Made by a program: the position numbers and the translations under genes | The notes under the pieces: generated by a model | What the model was told of the DNA's origin: nothing | What the model saw: only the letters and a program-made list of their open reading frames with translations | The model's database searches: none | From: Roseibium sediminicola | Lineage (GTDB): Bacteria > Pseudomonadota > Alphaproteobacteria > Rhizobiales > Stappiaceae | Assembly (NCBI RefSeq): GCF_023156505.1 | Contig: NZ_JALNMJ010000010.1 | Coordinates: 1-64,000 of the forward strand | DNA: 64,000 nucleotides | Direction of reading: 5' to 3' | Part shown: piece by piece, positions 10,187 through 19,731 of the stretch | Position numbering within the stretch: the first letter of the stretch is position 1 | Layout: each line of letters opens with the position of its first letter

Positions 10187-11110
10187 CTATCCCTGCCTCA
10201 CGAGATCGACAAAAATGTCCTCGAGCGAAGACTGGTCGGTCTGCAGGTCCTGGAAGCGCACGCCCGCCTTGGAAAGATCCGTCAGCAGCGATGTGATTCC
10301 GGTGCGGTCCGCCTGGCTGTCATAGGTATAGACCAGGCTGCTGCCTTCGTCCTCGAGGCAGAGATCGTACTGCGAGAGAATTGCGGGCACTTCCGACAGC
10401 GGTTCGGCGAGATTGAGCGTCAGCAGCTTGCGGCCGAGCTTGCGCATCAGCTCCGCTTTGTCTTCCACCAGGACAATCTCACCCTTGTTGATCACCCCGA
10501 CCCGGTCGGCCATTTCCTCGGCCTCCTCGATATAGTGGGTGGTCAGAATGATGGTGACGCCCTTTTTCTTGAGCTCGCCGACGATGCGCCACATGTCATG
10601 GCGCAGTTCCACGTCGACGCCGGCAGTCGGTTCGTCGAGAAACAGGATCTGCGGTTCGTGCGCCAGTGCCTTGGCGACCAGCAGCCGCCGCTTCATGCCG
10701 CCGGAGAGCGCCATGATCGGGTTGTCGCGCTTCTCGTAAAGCGTCAGGTCCTTCAGGATGCTGTCGACAAGCTCCCTGTTGGGCGGCAGGCCGAACAGGC
10801 CCCGGCTGAAGGCAACCGTGTCGCCGACCATCTCGAACGGCGCCGTCGGCATTTCCTGCGGCACCAGGCCGATCATCTGCCGTGCCGCGCGATAGTCCTT
10901 CAACGCATCGTGCCCGCCGACAAAAATGCTGCCGGAGGTCGGTGTCACCAGGCCGCAGATCGTGCTGATCAAGGTGGTCTTGCCGGCCCCGTTCGGTCCC
11001 AGAAGAGCGAAGACTTCGCCCTGCCGGATGTCCAGGGATACGGATTTCAGAGCCTGGAAACCGCCATCGTAGGTCTTTTCCAGGTCGCGGACGGACAATA
11101 TCGGAGACAT
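10187..11110 (-). CDS. ABC transporter ATP-binding protein
   Basis: I take the start at 11110 ([10 protein letters not shown]), giving 307 residues; the upstream extension is unlike the family. Walker A is GPNGAGKTT (about 38-46), the signature is LSGGMKRRL, Walker B is [12 protein letters not shown], and the switch His is in [10 protein letters not shown]. The roughly 80-residue C-terminal extension is normal for ABC-2 exporter ATPases of the YadG/DrrA type. It heads an apparent operon with a GNAT, the permease and a D-Ala-D-Ala carboxypeptidase. A 222-bp region separates it from the divergent pirin gene. Confidence 0.93.
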   Translation of the reverse strand: MSPILSVRDLEKTYDGGFQALKSVSLDIRQGEVFALLGPNGAGKTTLISTICGLVTPTSGSIFVGGHDALKDYRAARQMIGLVPQEMPTAPFEMVGDTVAFSRGLFGLPPNRELVDSILKDLTLYEKRDNPIMALSGGMKRRLLVAKALAHEPQILFLDEPTAGVDVELRHDMWRIVGELKKKGVTIILTTHYIEEAEEMADRVGVINKGEIVLVEDKAELMRKLGRKLLTLNLAEPLSEVPAILSQYDLCLEDEGSSLVYTYDSQADRTGITSLLTDLSKAGVRFQDLQTDQSSLEDIFVDLVRQG

Positions 11111-11332
11111 GGGTTCCAACCGGCTAGGAGATTGGTTTTTTGACCGGACGGCCAAGGGGTGAGCACATTGGCATGTGGGCAAGACCACCGCAAGATACAA
11201 GGCCGCACCTTAAATCGGTTCAGGCATTCGACTGTTTCGGTTTGGGAAACACAGCGTTTGCCCACGTGCGGCTGGGTTTCCGCAAGAGAACCGCTATCTT
11301 TCCGGAAAGCCAGATCCTTGAAGGAAAAGAAC

Positions 11333-12235
11333 ATGTCCATCCGCCCCGTCACCCATATCGGCTCGACGCAACCGATCCTCGAAGGCGCCGGTGTCCGGCT
11401 GGAACGCGTCTTCGGCTTTCAGGACCCGGAGATGCTCGATCCGTTCCTGCTGCTGGACGACTTCCGCAACGAGCGCCCCGAGGACTATCTGAAAGGCTTT
11501 CCCTGGCATCCGCACCGGGGCATTGAAACCATCACTTATGTGCTGGCCGGCACCGTCGAACATGGCGACAGCTTGGGCAACACCGGCAATCTGGGTGCCG
11601 GCGACGTCCAGTGGATGACCGCCGGCCGGGGCATCATGCATCAGGAAATGCCCAAGGGCGACGCAAACGGTCGCATGCACGGTTTCCAGCTCTGGGCCAA
11701 CCTGCCCTCTTCGCTGAAGATGACCGAACCGCGCTATCAGGATGTCACTGCCAAGGACATTCCGGTGGTCGTCGACGACGACGGCACTTCGGCGCGCATC
11801 ATTTGCGGCAGCTTCTGGGGAAAGAGCGGCCCGGTGGACGGCATTGCCGCCGACCCGCAATATCTCGACATCCATGTGCCCGCGGGCCGGAAAAAACGCT
11901 TCAAGGTCGACACCTACAAGCAGACCTTCGCTTATATTTTCGAAGGCTCCGGCACATTTGAAGGCGCGTCCGACCCGTTTGGCGTGCTGACCGAAAAGGA
12001 GTTTGGCGGCGAGGAACTGAAGATCCGCGACGAGACCGGCAACCGCTCCCTGGTCATCTTCGGGTCCGGCGACGAGATCGTCGTCCAGGCGGGCGACGAA
12101 GGCATCCGCTTCCTGCTCGTCTCCGGCGCGCCGATCAAGGAGCCGGTCGCATGGCACGGACCGATCGTCATGAACACGCGCCAGGAACTGATCCAGGCGG
12201 TCAGCGAATTGCAGAACGGCACGTTCATCCGCTAG
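11333..12235 (+). CDS. Pirin family protein
   Basis: 300 residues from the ATG at 11333, which has AAGGAAAAG as ribosome site. This is a two-cupin pirin. The N-terminal cupin holds the metal-site motif PWHPHRGIETIT and the later VEHGD and MHQEMP histidines and Glu, as in iron-binding pirins. The C-terminal cupin covers about 180-290. Bacterial pirins include redox-sensing regulators and quercetinases; which applies here is not visible. The stop codon TAG lies inside the CTAG boundary of a small palindromic repeat (12232-12307). Confidence 0.93.
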   Translation: MSIRPVTHIGSTQPILEGAGVRLERVFGFQDPEMLDPFLLLDDFRNERPEDYLKGFPWHPHRGIETITYVLAGTVEHGDSLGNTGNLGAGDVQWMTAGRGIMHQEMPKGDANGRMHGFQLWANLPSSLKMTEPRYQDVTAKDIPVVVDDDGTSARIICGSFWGKSGPVDGIAADPQYLDIHVPAGRKKRFKVDTYKQTFAYIFEGSGTFEGASDPFGVLTEKEFGGEELKIRDETGNRSLVIFGSGDEIVVQAGDEGIRFLLVSGAPIKEPVAWHGPIVMNTRQELIQAVSELQNGTFIR

Positions 12236-12307
12236 TCACCCGAATCTGAAGTTCGTCTTATTTCCCGGCATACTCGGAAAGAATTTCAGATTCAAAAGGG
12301 TGGCTAG
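12232..12307. repeat. CTAG-bounded palindromic repeat, copy A
   Basis: This 76-bp unit begins and ends with CTAG. The arms read CTAGTCACCC then GAATCTGAAGTTC on the left, and GAATTTCAGATTC then GGGTGGCTAG on the right. They are near-perfect complements apart from a short AAAA bulge in the right arm. The core GAATYTGAARTTCGYCTYATT is shared with the neighbouring unit at 12321-12394. The left CTAG contains the pirin stop codon. Confidence 0.7.
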
Positions 12308-12320
12308 CAAGCATATGTTT

Positions 12321-12394
12321 CTAGTGTGGTGAATTTGAAATTCGCCTCATTGTTGCAGCGACCATAGAAGCGAATTTCAAATTCACCACACTAG
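12321..12394. repeat. CTAG-bounded palindromic repeat, copy B
   Basis: This 74-bp unit has perfect 24-bp inverted arms (12321-12344 and 12371-12394), starting CTAGTGTGGTGAATTTGAAA and ending with the complement. It lies 13 nt after copy A and shares the arm core at 17 of 21 positions. Together the two units fill much of the 340-bp gap between pirin and the helicase gene. The remainder (12395-12575) shows no clear feature except the helicase promoter region. Confidence 0.75.
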
Positions 12395-12575
12395 GGTTTG
12401 CCAATATTAACGGTGCGGTGTCAGGATCGAAATCTGACAAACACCCCCGGCACACGAACAGGGTCCGGCCACAAGGAGAAATTTCCAGACCACAGGTATT
12501 GGCTCCTCCAATCAATACCGGCTAGAAGTGACACGAGGTTCGATCCTGCCCTGGAAGCGGGTTCGACGCTAGCAC

Positions 12576-15500
12576 GTGAGCGAGTCAAGCCTTCCAAACA
12601 TGCCGGTCGAACATGAAACCATAAGACGTCTGATTGAAGAACCTGACTATTCCAGGGGCGTGGATTATTATAAGAACGGTCGGGTTCTCTCTTGCGAAGT
12701 CACCAGCGATACAAGCATCACCGGTGTGGTGAGGGGCAGTGGGCAGTCGCGCTACCGGCAGCACATCTCCCTCAAGTGGAACAACCGGGTTGAGCTTGTT
12801 GAGATCTACGGTGATTGCAGTTGTCCGGTTGGGTTCAACTGCAAACATGTTGCTGCGGTCATGCTTGCAGCTTCTCGGCAGTTTAATGCTGCGCCTTCAC
12901 CTTCGAATCCGCTGTCGCTGGACGTCGGCGCACTTCTGAACAAGACCGAAGAAAAGGAATCCGCCGTCAATTCCTGGCTCGCAAAGCTGGAGACAGAAAA
13001 ACTGCCCGGGGAGGAGACACCAGAGGTTCACCCGCCCAACGTCAGAGACAGGCTGTACTACGTCATTTCTCCGGATGTTTCGGGTTTCCTGGATGTCACG
13101 CTGTTCAAGATGACGCGCCGCAAGGACGGCACCTTGAAGGAAAATAACCGGCCTTACGATCCGATGTTCTTCCGGAGCAGGCAACGGCCCAAATTCGTGC
13201 TGCCTTCGGACATGCGGGTCTGCGTTTTGCTCAATCGCTGCAATCTGATCGAGAAGTGGGCATCCAGTGCCACAGCCCATCCGGAGGATCTAGCACTGGC
13301 TTTCAGGAAAATGCTCGACACCGGACGGGCCTGCTGGATGACCCCGGACGGGCCCACACTGACCCTGGGCCCTTCACGGAAAGGCCGATTCGAGTGGCGT
13401 AGCAGGGCTTCTGGGAAACAAATCCTTTGCGCGGTCGACCTGTCGGGTAAAGATCTTTCCGTCGTCAACATCGATGTGCCCTATTATGTCGACCCGGTTT
13501 CCGGCACCTGTGGCGAACTGGACTTTGGGGTTGCACCTCACACGGCCAGACTGTTGCTCGGTGCTCCGGCGATCCTTCCGGAGGCCGCACCGAAAGTGGC
13601 GCAAACGCTGCAGTCTGTCGCGGGCGGAAAAATTCCCCTGCCCGAAGCCCTGACCCAGGAAGTCTGGTCGGGCTGCACGCCAGTGCCAGTCCTTAAACTA
13701 CTGAGCTTGGACGCCGGCAGAGATCCGTTCGACTTTTCCTCAACCTCCCGGAAACAGCGCACCATTCAGGTTCTGCGCCTCGGCTTCAACTACGAAGGAC
13801 ACCATGTCGCCTTGTCCTCGCGGCGGGGAGCCGTTTTCCGTGAAGGGGACAAGCTGATAACCGTCCAGCGCGACCAAAGTCTTGAAGAAGCCGCAATAGA
13901 CCGGCTGGGCACCTTTGGTGCGGTACCGTTGCGCCCGGCTCGATATTTGAACTGCGAAGCGATGAAGGCTGGCGACCTGGCATTTCCGAACATGCTGGCC
14001 CAGACCGAATATGCTGGCACCTCGGGAGACGAGCAAGTCTTCGGAAATGAAACCGTTTTGCAATTCATGGCGGAGGCAATTCCCGAGCTGAAACGATCCG
14101 GCTGGATCGTGGAAATCGACAAGAGCTGGCCTTTCAGGCTGCACTCGGGTCCATCGACCGTGATCGCCAGCATTGAAGACGCAAATCCGGGAAAAGCTGG
14201 ATCGCCGGCAAAGAACGATTGGTTCGACTTTGCGCTCAAAATGGAGGTGAATGGCGAGATCATCGACATTCTGCCGATTGTACTTTCCCTGATTGAAGCC
14301 TTGCCGCCGGATCTGATGGACGACTGGGCGCAGAAGACTGCGCCAGGGGAACCTGAACCTCTCGATGTCGACAGTTTCCTGGAGGACCTGGTCCTTTATC
14401 CACTGCTTCCGGACGGCTCTTATCTCCGTCTCGATGCCACCGCACTTGCGCCACTGATCAAGGCGTTGATTTCAGTTCATGGTCTCGACGCTTCGTTTCA
14501 CAGGGCTGAAGCGGCCAAGCTTGCCGAACTGGCGGAGGCACTCGATGGGTGCGGCATCCCCTTTTCGGGCGGAGAAGCCTTGCTGGAGCTGGGCAGGAAA
14601 TTGCAGCGCCTGGCAAATCCTCAGGAAATGAAGGTACCGAAGGCCTTTCACGGTGTGCTCCGCCCTTACCAGCTTGCCGGTTACGGCTGGATGCGCTCTC
14701 TTTGCGAGACGGGTTTCGGAGGTGTGCTGGCCGACGACATGGGACTGGGTAAAACCGTTCAGACGCTCGCCCTGCTTGTCTCCCTTCACCTGGAGCTCAA
14801 GAGCAACCGACCCAGTCTGCTGATCGTTCCAACCAGTCTCATCGGCAATTGGCAACGCGAGGCCGCGACGTTCGCACCGGGGCTCAAGTTGCTGGTCCTC
14901 CACGGACCGGACCGAAAGAAATTGTTTTCTTCGATTCCGGAGCATCATGTCATCGTGACGACCTATCCATTGCTGCACCGGGATCTGAAGATCTTACAGG
15001 AGCATGCTTTCAACCTGGTCGTCCTTGATGAGGCGCAGGCTGTCAAGAATCCAGCTTCTGCGGCGGCAAAGCGTATTCGCGAGATCGAATGCAGTCAGCG
15101 CATCGCCCTGACCGGAACGCCACTGGAAAACAATCTGGAAGAACTCTGGTCGTTGTTCGATTGGCTTGTGCCTGGCTTGCTGGGTAACCGAAAGACCTTC
15201 AACCAGATCTTTCGGACCCCCATTGAAAGGCACACCGACCTTACCGCGCACCGGCTGCTCGTTTCAAAGATCAAGCCGTTCCTCCTTCGCCGCACCAAGG
15301 AGCAGGTGGCACCTGAGCTGCCGGAAAAAACCGAAATCACCGAACTGGTTTCGTTCAACGAAGACCAGATAGCTCTTTACGAAACGATCCGCTCGGCGAT
15401 GGACGAGCGCGTCCGGCGGGCCATTCGCGAAAAGGGTCTGAACGGCAGCCGGATCACTGTGCTGGATGCTTTGCTCAAGCTTCGGCAGGCATGCTGTGAT

Positions 15501-16058
15501 CCTGCTTTGGTAAAGCTCGATGCGGCTGCAAAGGTGTCTGAAAGCGCCAAGCGGGCAAGACTGCTGGAAATGCTGGAAGAGCTTATTTCAGAAGGCCGGC
15601 GCGTTCTGGTCTTCTCCCAGTTTGTCGAAATGCTGAACCTGGTTGAGGCGGATATCAAGGAACGCGGCTGGGACTATCTGACCTTGACCGGACAATCCCG
15701 GAACAGAACGCGGTTGGTCGAAAAATTTCAGACCGGCGAGGTTCCGATCTTTCTGATTAGCTTGAAAGCGGGCGGTGTCGGACTGAACCTCACTGCCGCT
15801 GACACCGTGATCCTCTACGATCCATGGTGGAACCCGGCAGTTGAGCGCCAGGCCATGGACCGTGCGCACCGTATCGGCCAGGACAAGTCTGTTTTCGTTT
15901 ACAAGCTGGTCGCCGAAGGAACGGTGGAAGCGGCAATTCAGCTTCTTCAAAACAAAAAACAGGCGCTAGCCGATAATCTCTTTGACGAAGCTGGGTCAGG
16001 GCCACTTGCGATGACGGAAAACGATCTAACCGAGTTGTTCAAACCCATTGGGGCCTGA
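12576..16058 (+). CDS. SNF2/RapA-type DEAD/DEAH helicase with SWIM zinc finger
   Basis: 1160 residues from a GTG start; an in-frame ATG at 12600 is an equal candidate. A SWIM zinc finger lies near the N-terminus (C81, C83, C89, H91 in CSCPVGFNCKH). A long middle region follows. The SNF2 ATPase begins near residue 690: Walker A in DDMGLGKTVQ (about 720) and the DEAQ box in LDEAQAVKN (about 820). The Helicase_C lobe at about 990-1130 includes FSQFVEML, GGVGLNL and DRAHRIGQ, with arginine fingers. Such ATPases translocate on DNA to remodel protein-DNA complexes; the bacterial SWIM-containing type has no settled role. It appears monocistronic. Confidence 0.95.
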   Translation: MSESSLPNMPVEHETIRRLIEEPDYSRGVDYYKNGRVLSCEVTSDTSITGVVRGSGQSRYRQHISLKWNNRVELVEIYGDCSCPVGFNCKHVAAVMLAASRQFNAAPSPSNPLSLDVGALLNKTEEKESAVNSWLAKLETEKLPGEETPEVHPPNVRDRLYYVISPDVSGFLDVTLFKMTRRKDGTLKENNRPYDPMFFRSRQRPKFVLPSDMRVCVLLNRCNLIEKWASSATAHPEDLALAFRKMLDTGRACWMTPDGPTLTLGPSRKGRFEWRSRASGKQILCAVDLSGKDLSVVNIDVPYYVDPVSGTCGELDFGVAPHTARLLLGAPAILPEAAPKVAQTLQSVAGGKIPLPEALTQEVWSGCTPVPVLKLLSLDAGRDPFDFSSTSRKQRTIQVLRLGFNYEGHHVALSSRRGAVFREGDKLITVQRDQSLEEAAIDRLGTFGAVPLRPARYLNCEAMKAGDLAFPNMLAQTEYAGTSGDEQVFGNETVLQFMAEAIPELKRSGWIVEIDKSWPFRLHSGPSTVIASIEDANPGKAGSPAKNDWFDFALKMEVNGEIIDILPIVLSLIEALPPDLMDDWAQKTAPGEPEPLDVDSFLEDLVLYPLLPDGSYLRLDATALAPLIKALISVHGLDASFHRAEAAKLAELAEALDGCGIPFSGGEALLELGRKLQRLANPQEMKVPKAFHGVLRPYQLAGYGWMRSLCETGFGGVLADDMGLGKTVQTLALLVSLHLELKSNRPSLLIVPTSLIGNWQREAATFAPGLKLLVLHGPDRKKLFSSIPEHHVIVTTYPLLHRDLKILQEHAFNLVVLDEAQAVKNPASAAAKRIREIECSQRIALTGTPLENNLEELWSLFDWLVPGLLGNRKTFNQIFRTPIERHTDLTAHRLLVSKIKPFLLRRTKEQVAPELPEKTEITELVSFNEDQIALYETIRSAMDERVRRAIREKGLNGSRITVLDALLKLRQACCDPALVKLDAAAKVSESAKRARLLEMLEELISEGRRVLVFSQFVEMLNLVEADIKERGWDYLTLTGQSRNRTRLVEKFQTGEVPIFLISLKAGGVGLNLTAADTVILYDPWWNPAVERQAMDRAHRIGQDKSVFVYKLVAEGTVEAAIQLLQNKKQALADNLFDEAGSGPLAMTENDLTELFKPIGA

Positions 16059-16152
16059 ACGATCCGCCATAGGCGAAGTACCGCGCCACCGCCTTGTTAC
16101 TTTCACAAAGACTGGCTAGGGCTGTGCGGCACATCAAATCTCCGGACAGCCC

Positions 16153-17304
16153 ATGCCTTTGAAACTTCGTCCCGCCACCCCTGCCGACGCTCCCGCCCTC
16201 ACCGACATCCTGCACCGGAGCAAGGCTTCCTGGGGATATCCGGCGGAGATGATGGCGGAATACCGGGAGCACTGGCGCATCACCGAGGCGACGATCAGAT
16301 CTTTGACGATAACCGTTGCCGAAAAGGATGGTGTACCGGTGGCCTTTTCCGGCGTGATCCGGCAGGGTGAGGACACGCTGCTGATCGATTTCCTGTTTGT
16401 CCTGCCCGAGCTACAGGGCCAGGGCATCGGAGAGCTGCTCCTGACCCGAGCGGAAGACCGAGCCCGCCAAGAAGGTCTCGGCCGCCTTTATCTGGAATCC
16501 GATACCTTTGCCGCTGCTTTTTACGAAAAGCGCGGCTTCAAGACGATCGCGACCCGGCCGAGCCAGATGTCCCCCGGCCGTGACATTCCGCTGATGGAAA
16601 GACCGCTGCCACCCAGCGTACACAAGATCAGCGCCCTGAATATCGGTGTATCCGAAACGCCCTGGGCGTTCGAGACCGCCAATGAAGGCGACATCCAGGC
16701 CCATTTCGAGGAAGCGAAAAAACGCATCGCACTGCTGTGGAACGGCCGGACACTGAAACTGACCGGTTACCGCTTCGAGGACGGTGTTTTCAACGGCACC
16801 TGCACCGAATGTTCCTTTGCCGCCTATCTCGCCTGGCGCGACTGGGGCGCACCTGATCCGTCGGCCTTCAACCTGTTCGGGTCGGCGATCCTGCGCTCCG
16901 CCGACGGGGCCCTTCTCTATGGCGTCATGTCGGACCGGACGGCGACCGCCGGAATGATCTATCCGCCCGGCGGCAATCTCGATCCAACGGATCTCTCGGA
17001 AGACGGCAAGGTCGATGTGGTGGGCGCCATCTACCGGGAACTTAAAGAAGAAACCGGTCTCACCCGAGAGCAAGTCGTCGGCAAGGACCTGCTGGTCGCC
17101 TTTGACGGCCCGAGGATTTCCATTGGCCAGGTCATGGAAGTCGACCGGCACGCGAAAGAGCTGCGCGAGGCCATCCTGCAGTTCTCGACTGCCTCCGAAG
17201 AACAGGAGCTGGCCGATGTGCGGATCATCAGAACTGCGGCCGACCTCGACGATCCGGCGATCATTTCCTATGCAAAGGCCGTTGGCCGCCACTTGCTGAC
17301 CTAG
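16153..17304 (+). CDS. GNAT acetyltransferase fused to a Nudix hydrolase
   Basis: A 383-residue two-domain protein. Residues 1-155 are a GNAT domain: acetyl-CoA site in LPELQGQGIGELL, and FYEKRGF near its end. Residues 170-383 are a Nudix domain. The Nudix box ends REL-KEETGL (about 294-302). The usual GX5E spacing is lengthened by an insertion after GGNLDP, but the REUXEEXGU catalytic core is intact, so hydrolysis of a nucleoside diphosphate derivative is expected. The substrate is unknown. No frameshift separates the two halves. Confidence 0.88.
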   Translation: MPLKLRPATPADAPALTDILHRSKASWGYPAEMMAEYREHWRITEATIRSLTITVAEKDGVPVAFSGVIRQGEDTLLIDFLFVLPELQGQGIGELLLTRAEDRARQEGLGRLYLESDTFAAAFYEKRGFKTIATRPSQMSPGRDIPLMERPLPPSVHKISALNIGVSETPWAFETANEGDIQAHFEEAKKRIALLWNGRTLKLTGYRFEDGVFNGTCTECSFAAYLAWRDWGAPDPSAFNLFGSAILRSADGALLYGVMSDRTATAGMIYPPGGNLDPTDLSEDGKVDVVGAIYRELKEETGLTREQVVGKDLLVAFDGPRISIGQVMEVDRHAKELREAILQFSTASEEQELADVRIIRTAADLDDPAIISYAKAVGRHLLT

Positions 17305-17398
17305 CGGGGCGGTTGCATGCGCCGGGCTGCAAGACTTTGTTCACCACGTTGGCGCACTAAGCACTGGAAGGACGGGATTGAACATGCAAAAGTCCGCT

Positions 17399-17415
17399 CA
17401 CCCTTGAAGGGTGAT
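17399..17415. promoter_or_regulatory. 17-bp palindrome upstream of PhzF gene
   Basis: TCACCCTTGAAGGGTGA consists of perfect 8-bp arms around a single G. It lies 127 nt before the PhzF start in a 237-bp gap. The symmetry suggests a dimeric regulator site, but the regulator is unknown and chance cannot be excluded. Confidence 0.4.
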
Positions 17416-17541
17416 TTGGTGAATCGTGCGAGCTTATGCGGTTGGTTCAAACCCCAATGAAAGCTCTAACAGCTTGCGACAGATCGTGTTTCCTGCTTTC
17501 AAACACTCGTTTGTCCGCAGGCCCTAAGGAGAAAAAGAAAT

Positions 17542-18453
17542 ATGAGCCGCCGCTACGCGATCCTGGATGTCTTCACCAACACAAGCCTGGCCGGCAACCC
17601 TCTTGCGGTGGTCCTGGATTCCGAAGGCTTGAGCGACGTGCAGATGCAGAAGATCGCCGGCGAATTCAATCTCTCCGAAACCGTGTTTGTGTATCCGCCG
17701 GAAAATCCCGGCCATTCCGCCAATATGCGGATCTTCACGCCGAAGATGGAACTGCCCTTTGCCGGTCACCCGACCGTCGGCACCGCGATCCTGATGGCCA
17801 AGGAACGCTTCGGCGACATCTCCGGCGAGCAGGACGCCGTCGTGGTCCTGAAACAGCAGATCGGCACCGTGCGCTGCGCCGTGATCCTCAGGGAAAACGC
17901 GGCCGCTTTCGCCGAGTTCGACGTGCCACGCCTGCCGGAACCGGCCGGCCCGACCCACAATGCCGAGCTGATCGCCGCCGCGCTCAATCTGGAGCCGACA
18001 GACATCGGTTTTGAAAACCATGCACCGTCGAGCTTCAAGGTCGGTCCTCCCTTCACCTTCGTGCCGGTGCGCGATCTCGATGCGCTGGCCCGGGCCAAGC
18101 CGGTCCAGGCCATGTGGAAGGCCGGCTTCGGCAAGAACGGCCATTCGGACGCCTATGTCTATTGCCGGGAGACCCGCTCTCACGACAGCGCCTTCCATGC
18201 GCGCCTGTTCGCCCCGGACATGGGTATCCCGGAAGACCCGGCAACCGGATCCGCCGCGGCCGCCTTTGCCGGCGTTGTCGACTATTACGACGACCTGCCA
18301 AACGGCACCCACCACATCCGCATCGAACAGGGCTTCGAGATGGGCCGCCCATCGCTGATCGACCTGGAAATCGACATCGCCAACGGCAAGATGCACGCCG
18401 TCCGCATCGGCGGTCAGGCCACGCTGGTGGCCAGGGGCGAGTTGTTTATCTGA
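17542..18453 (+). CDS. PhzF family isomerase/epimerase-like protein
   Basis: 303 residues with the two-fold diaminopimelate-epimerase-like fold of the PhzF family. Visible motifs are the N-terminal DVFT.....GNPLAVV, LSETVFV with the conserved catalytic Glu, GHPTVGTA, and the C-terminal EDPATGSAAAA. The ribosome site CTAAGGAG precedes the ATG. PhzF itself isomerises a phenazine precursor, but most family members, including this one outside any phenazine cluster, have unknown substrates. No operon partner is seen. The following gap (18454-18668) shows nothing clear. Confidence 0.92.
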   Translation: MSRRYAILDVFTNTSLAGNPLAVVLDSEGLSDVQMQKIAGEFNLSETVFVYPPENPGHSANMRIFTPKMELPFAGHPTVGTAILMAKERFGDISGEQDAVVVLKQQIGTVRCAVILRENAAAFAEFDVPRLPEPAGPTHNAELIAAALNLEPTDIGFENHAPSSFKVGPPFTFVPVRDLDALARAKPVQAMWKAGFGKNGHSDAYVYCRETRSHDSAFHARLFAPDMGIPEDPATGSAAAAFAGVVDYYDDLPNGTHHIRIEQGFEMGRPSLIDLEIDIANGKMHAVRIGGQATLVARGELFI

Positions 18454-18668
18454 ATTCTTTGAAGTTCCGGCTCCAAGCTACCAAGGCCCAACAACTGGTT
18501 CGCCAAGTTTGAATGGCGTCGTCATCACCTCGGTCTCCCTTCGGTCGCCCAGGGCGACACAGAACTTGTGGCGCGGTTGCTCAAGACGGACTTGAGCCTA
18601 TCCACCAGGAAGGGGGCGCTTGGCATCCTGCCCCTGGCAAAATGAAGACAAGTAATTGAAGCTGGACG

Positions 18669-19562
18669 CTAAAACCCCGGCGCCGTGATCCCCGCGCCCT
18701 TGTCCATCCGCGGCGACACGCCGAACTGCCTGGAATATTCCCGGCTGAACTGGGTCGGGCTTTCATAGCCGACCTGGAAGGCTGCACTGGAAACCGACAG
18801 TCGGTCCGCCTGCAACAGCCGCCGGGCCTCGATCAGGCGGAGCTGTTTCTGGAACTGCAGCGGAGTGGTGCCGGTGAGCTCCCTGAAGCTAGCGTAAAAT
18901 GCCGAAACACTCATGCCCGCCAGCCGGGCGAGATCCTCGACCTTGAGCGCATGCGTATAGTCCTTATGGATCGCCGCGATTGCCCGGGCCACCCGGTTGG
19001 CACGGCTGTCGCGCTTCGCCAGCTCCAGGAGAATACGGCCGTGACGGGCGGTGAGCAGCCAATAATGGATCTCGCGCCGGATCAACGGTTCCAGCACTTT
19101 CCGCGCGTCCGGTTGGTCGTGCAGGTCATAAAGACGTTTCATGGCATCTATGATCGCCGCATCCGCAGTACCGCTTTCGACCGCCCGCCCCCTGTCTCCC
19201 TAAGCATCTGCGGGCAGGTCCGCCGCAAGCTCCCGGACCAGAGCCATGTCGAGATGCAAGGCCAGAGCGACATAGGGCGCTTGCGGGCTCGCCGATACAA
19301 TGCTTGCGCCTGCAGGCAGGTCGAGACCGACGATCAGGGATTCCTCCGCGCCGAACCGCACCGGCCCGTCACCAAGCCGGATTTCCTTCACCCCCTGGAG
19401 AACCAGGCAGAAAATCGGCTTGTATACCGAGACATGAATCTGCTCAGGCTGCCGTTGCCGCACCAGGCTCAAGCCGGGCACGCCAACCTGTAGGGGAGCC
19501 CCGTCCGCCCCGTTCCTGTCGGCAAATTCAATCAACCGCTGAACAAGGTCCTTGGTCTGCAT
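18669..19562 (-). pseudogene. AraC family regulator interrupted by an in-frame amber codon
   Basis: Two same-frame segments form one AraC regulator. The first (19562 to 19200) carries the AraC-type N-terminal arm/cupin domain, beginning MQTKDLVQRLIEF. A TAG at 19200-19202 stops it after LPADA. Reading through the codon continues in the same frame without any indel as GDRGRAVESG..., joining the second segment (start codon at 19142). That segment holds both C-terminal helix-turn-helix motifs, LKVEDLARLAGMSVSAFYASF and SSAAFQVGYESPTQFSREYS. One base change would restore about 297 residues. It is either a fresh pseudogene, a sequencing error, or expressed as a shorter DNA-binding fragment. It is divergent to the SDR gene, its likely target. 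Confidence 0.8.
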
Positions 19563-19731
19563 CACAAACACCTCCGGCACCGCCAATAGGCCATGCGAGA
19601 CGCGGGAACAAGACAGGCGCCAACGAGCCATGGAGGATCGGGCATGTTTTCAGGAGGAACCGGCAGGCAGGCGGACCTGTGGAGGGCTATTTCCGGATCA
19701 TCGCAGTTTAAAAAGCCCCCAGGAGACACCC

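Noticed and set aside
18669..19631. Two independent genes, a cupin-only and an AraC-only regulator
   Set aside because: Both lie in the same frame with an open, plausible linker across one TAG, and together match one full-length AraC protein, so a broken single gene is the simpler reading.
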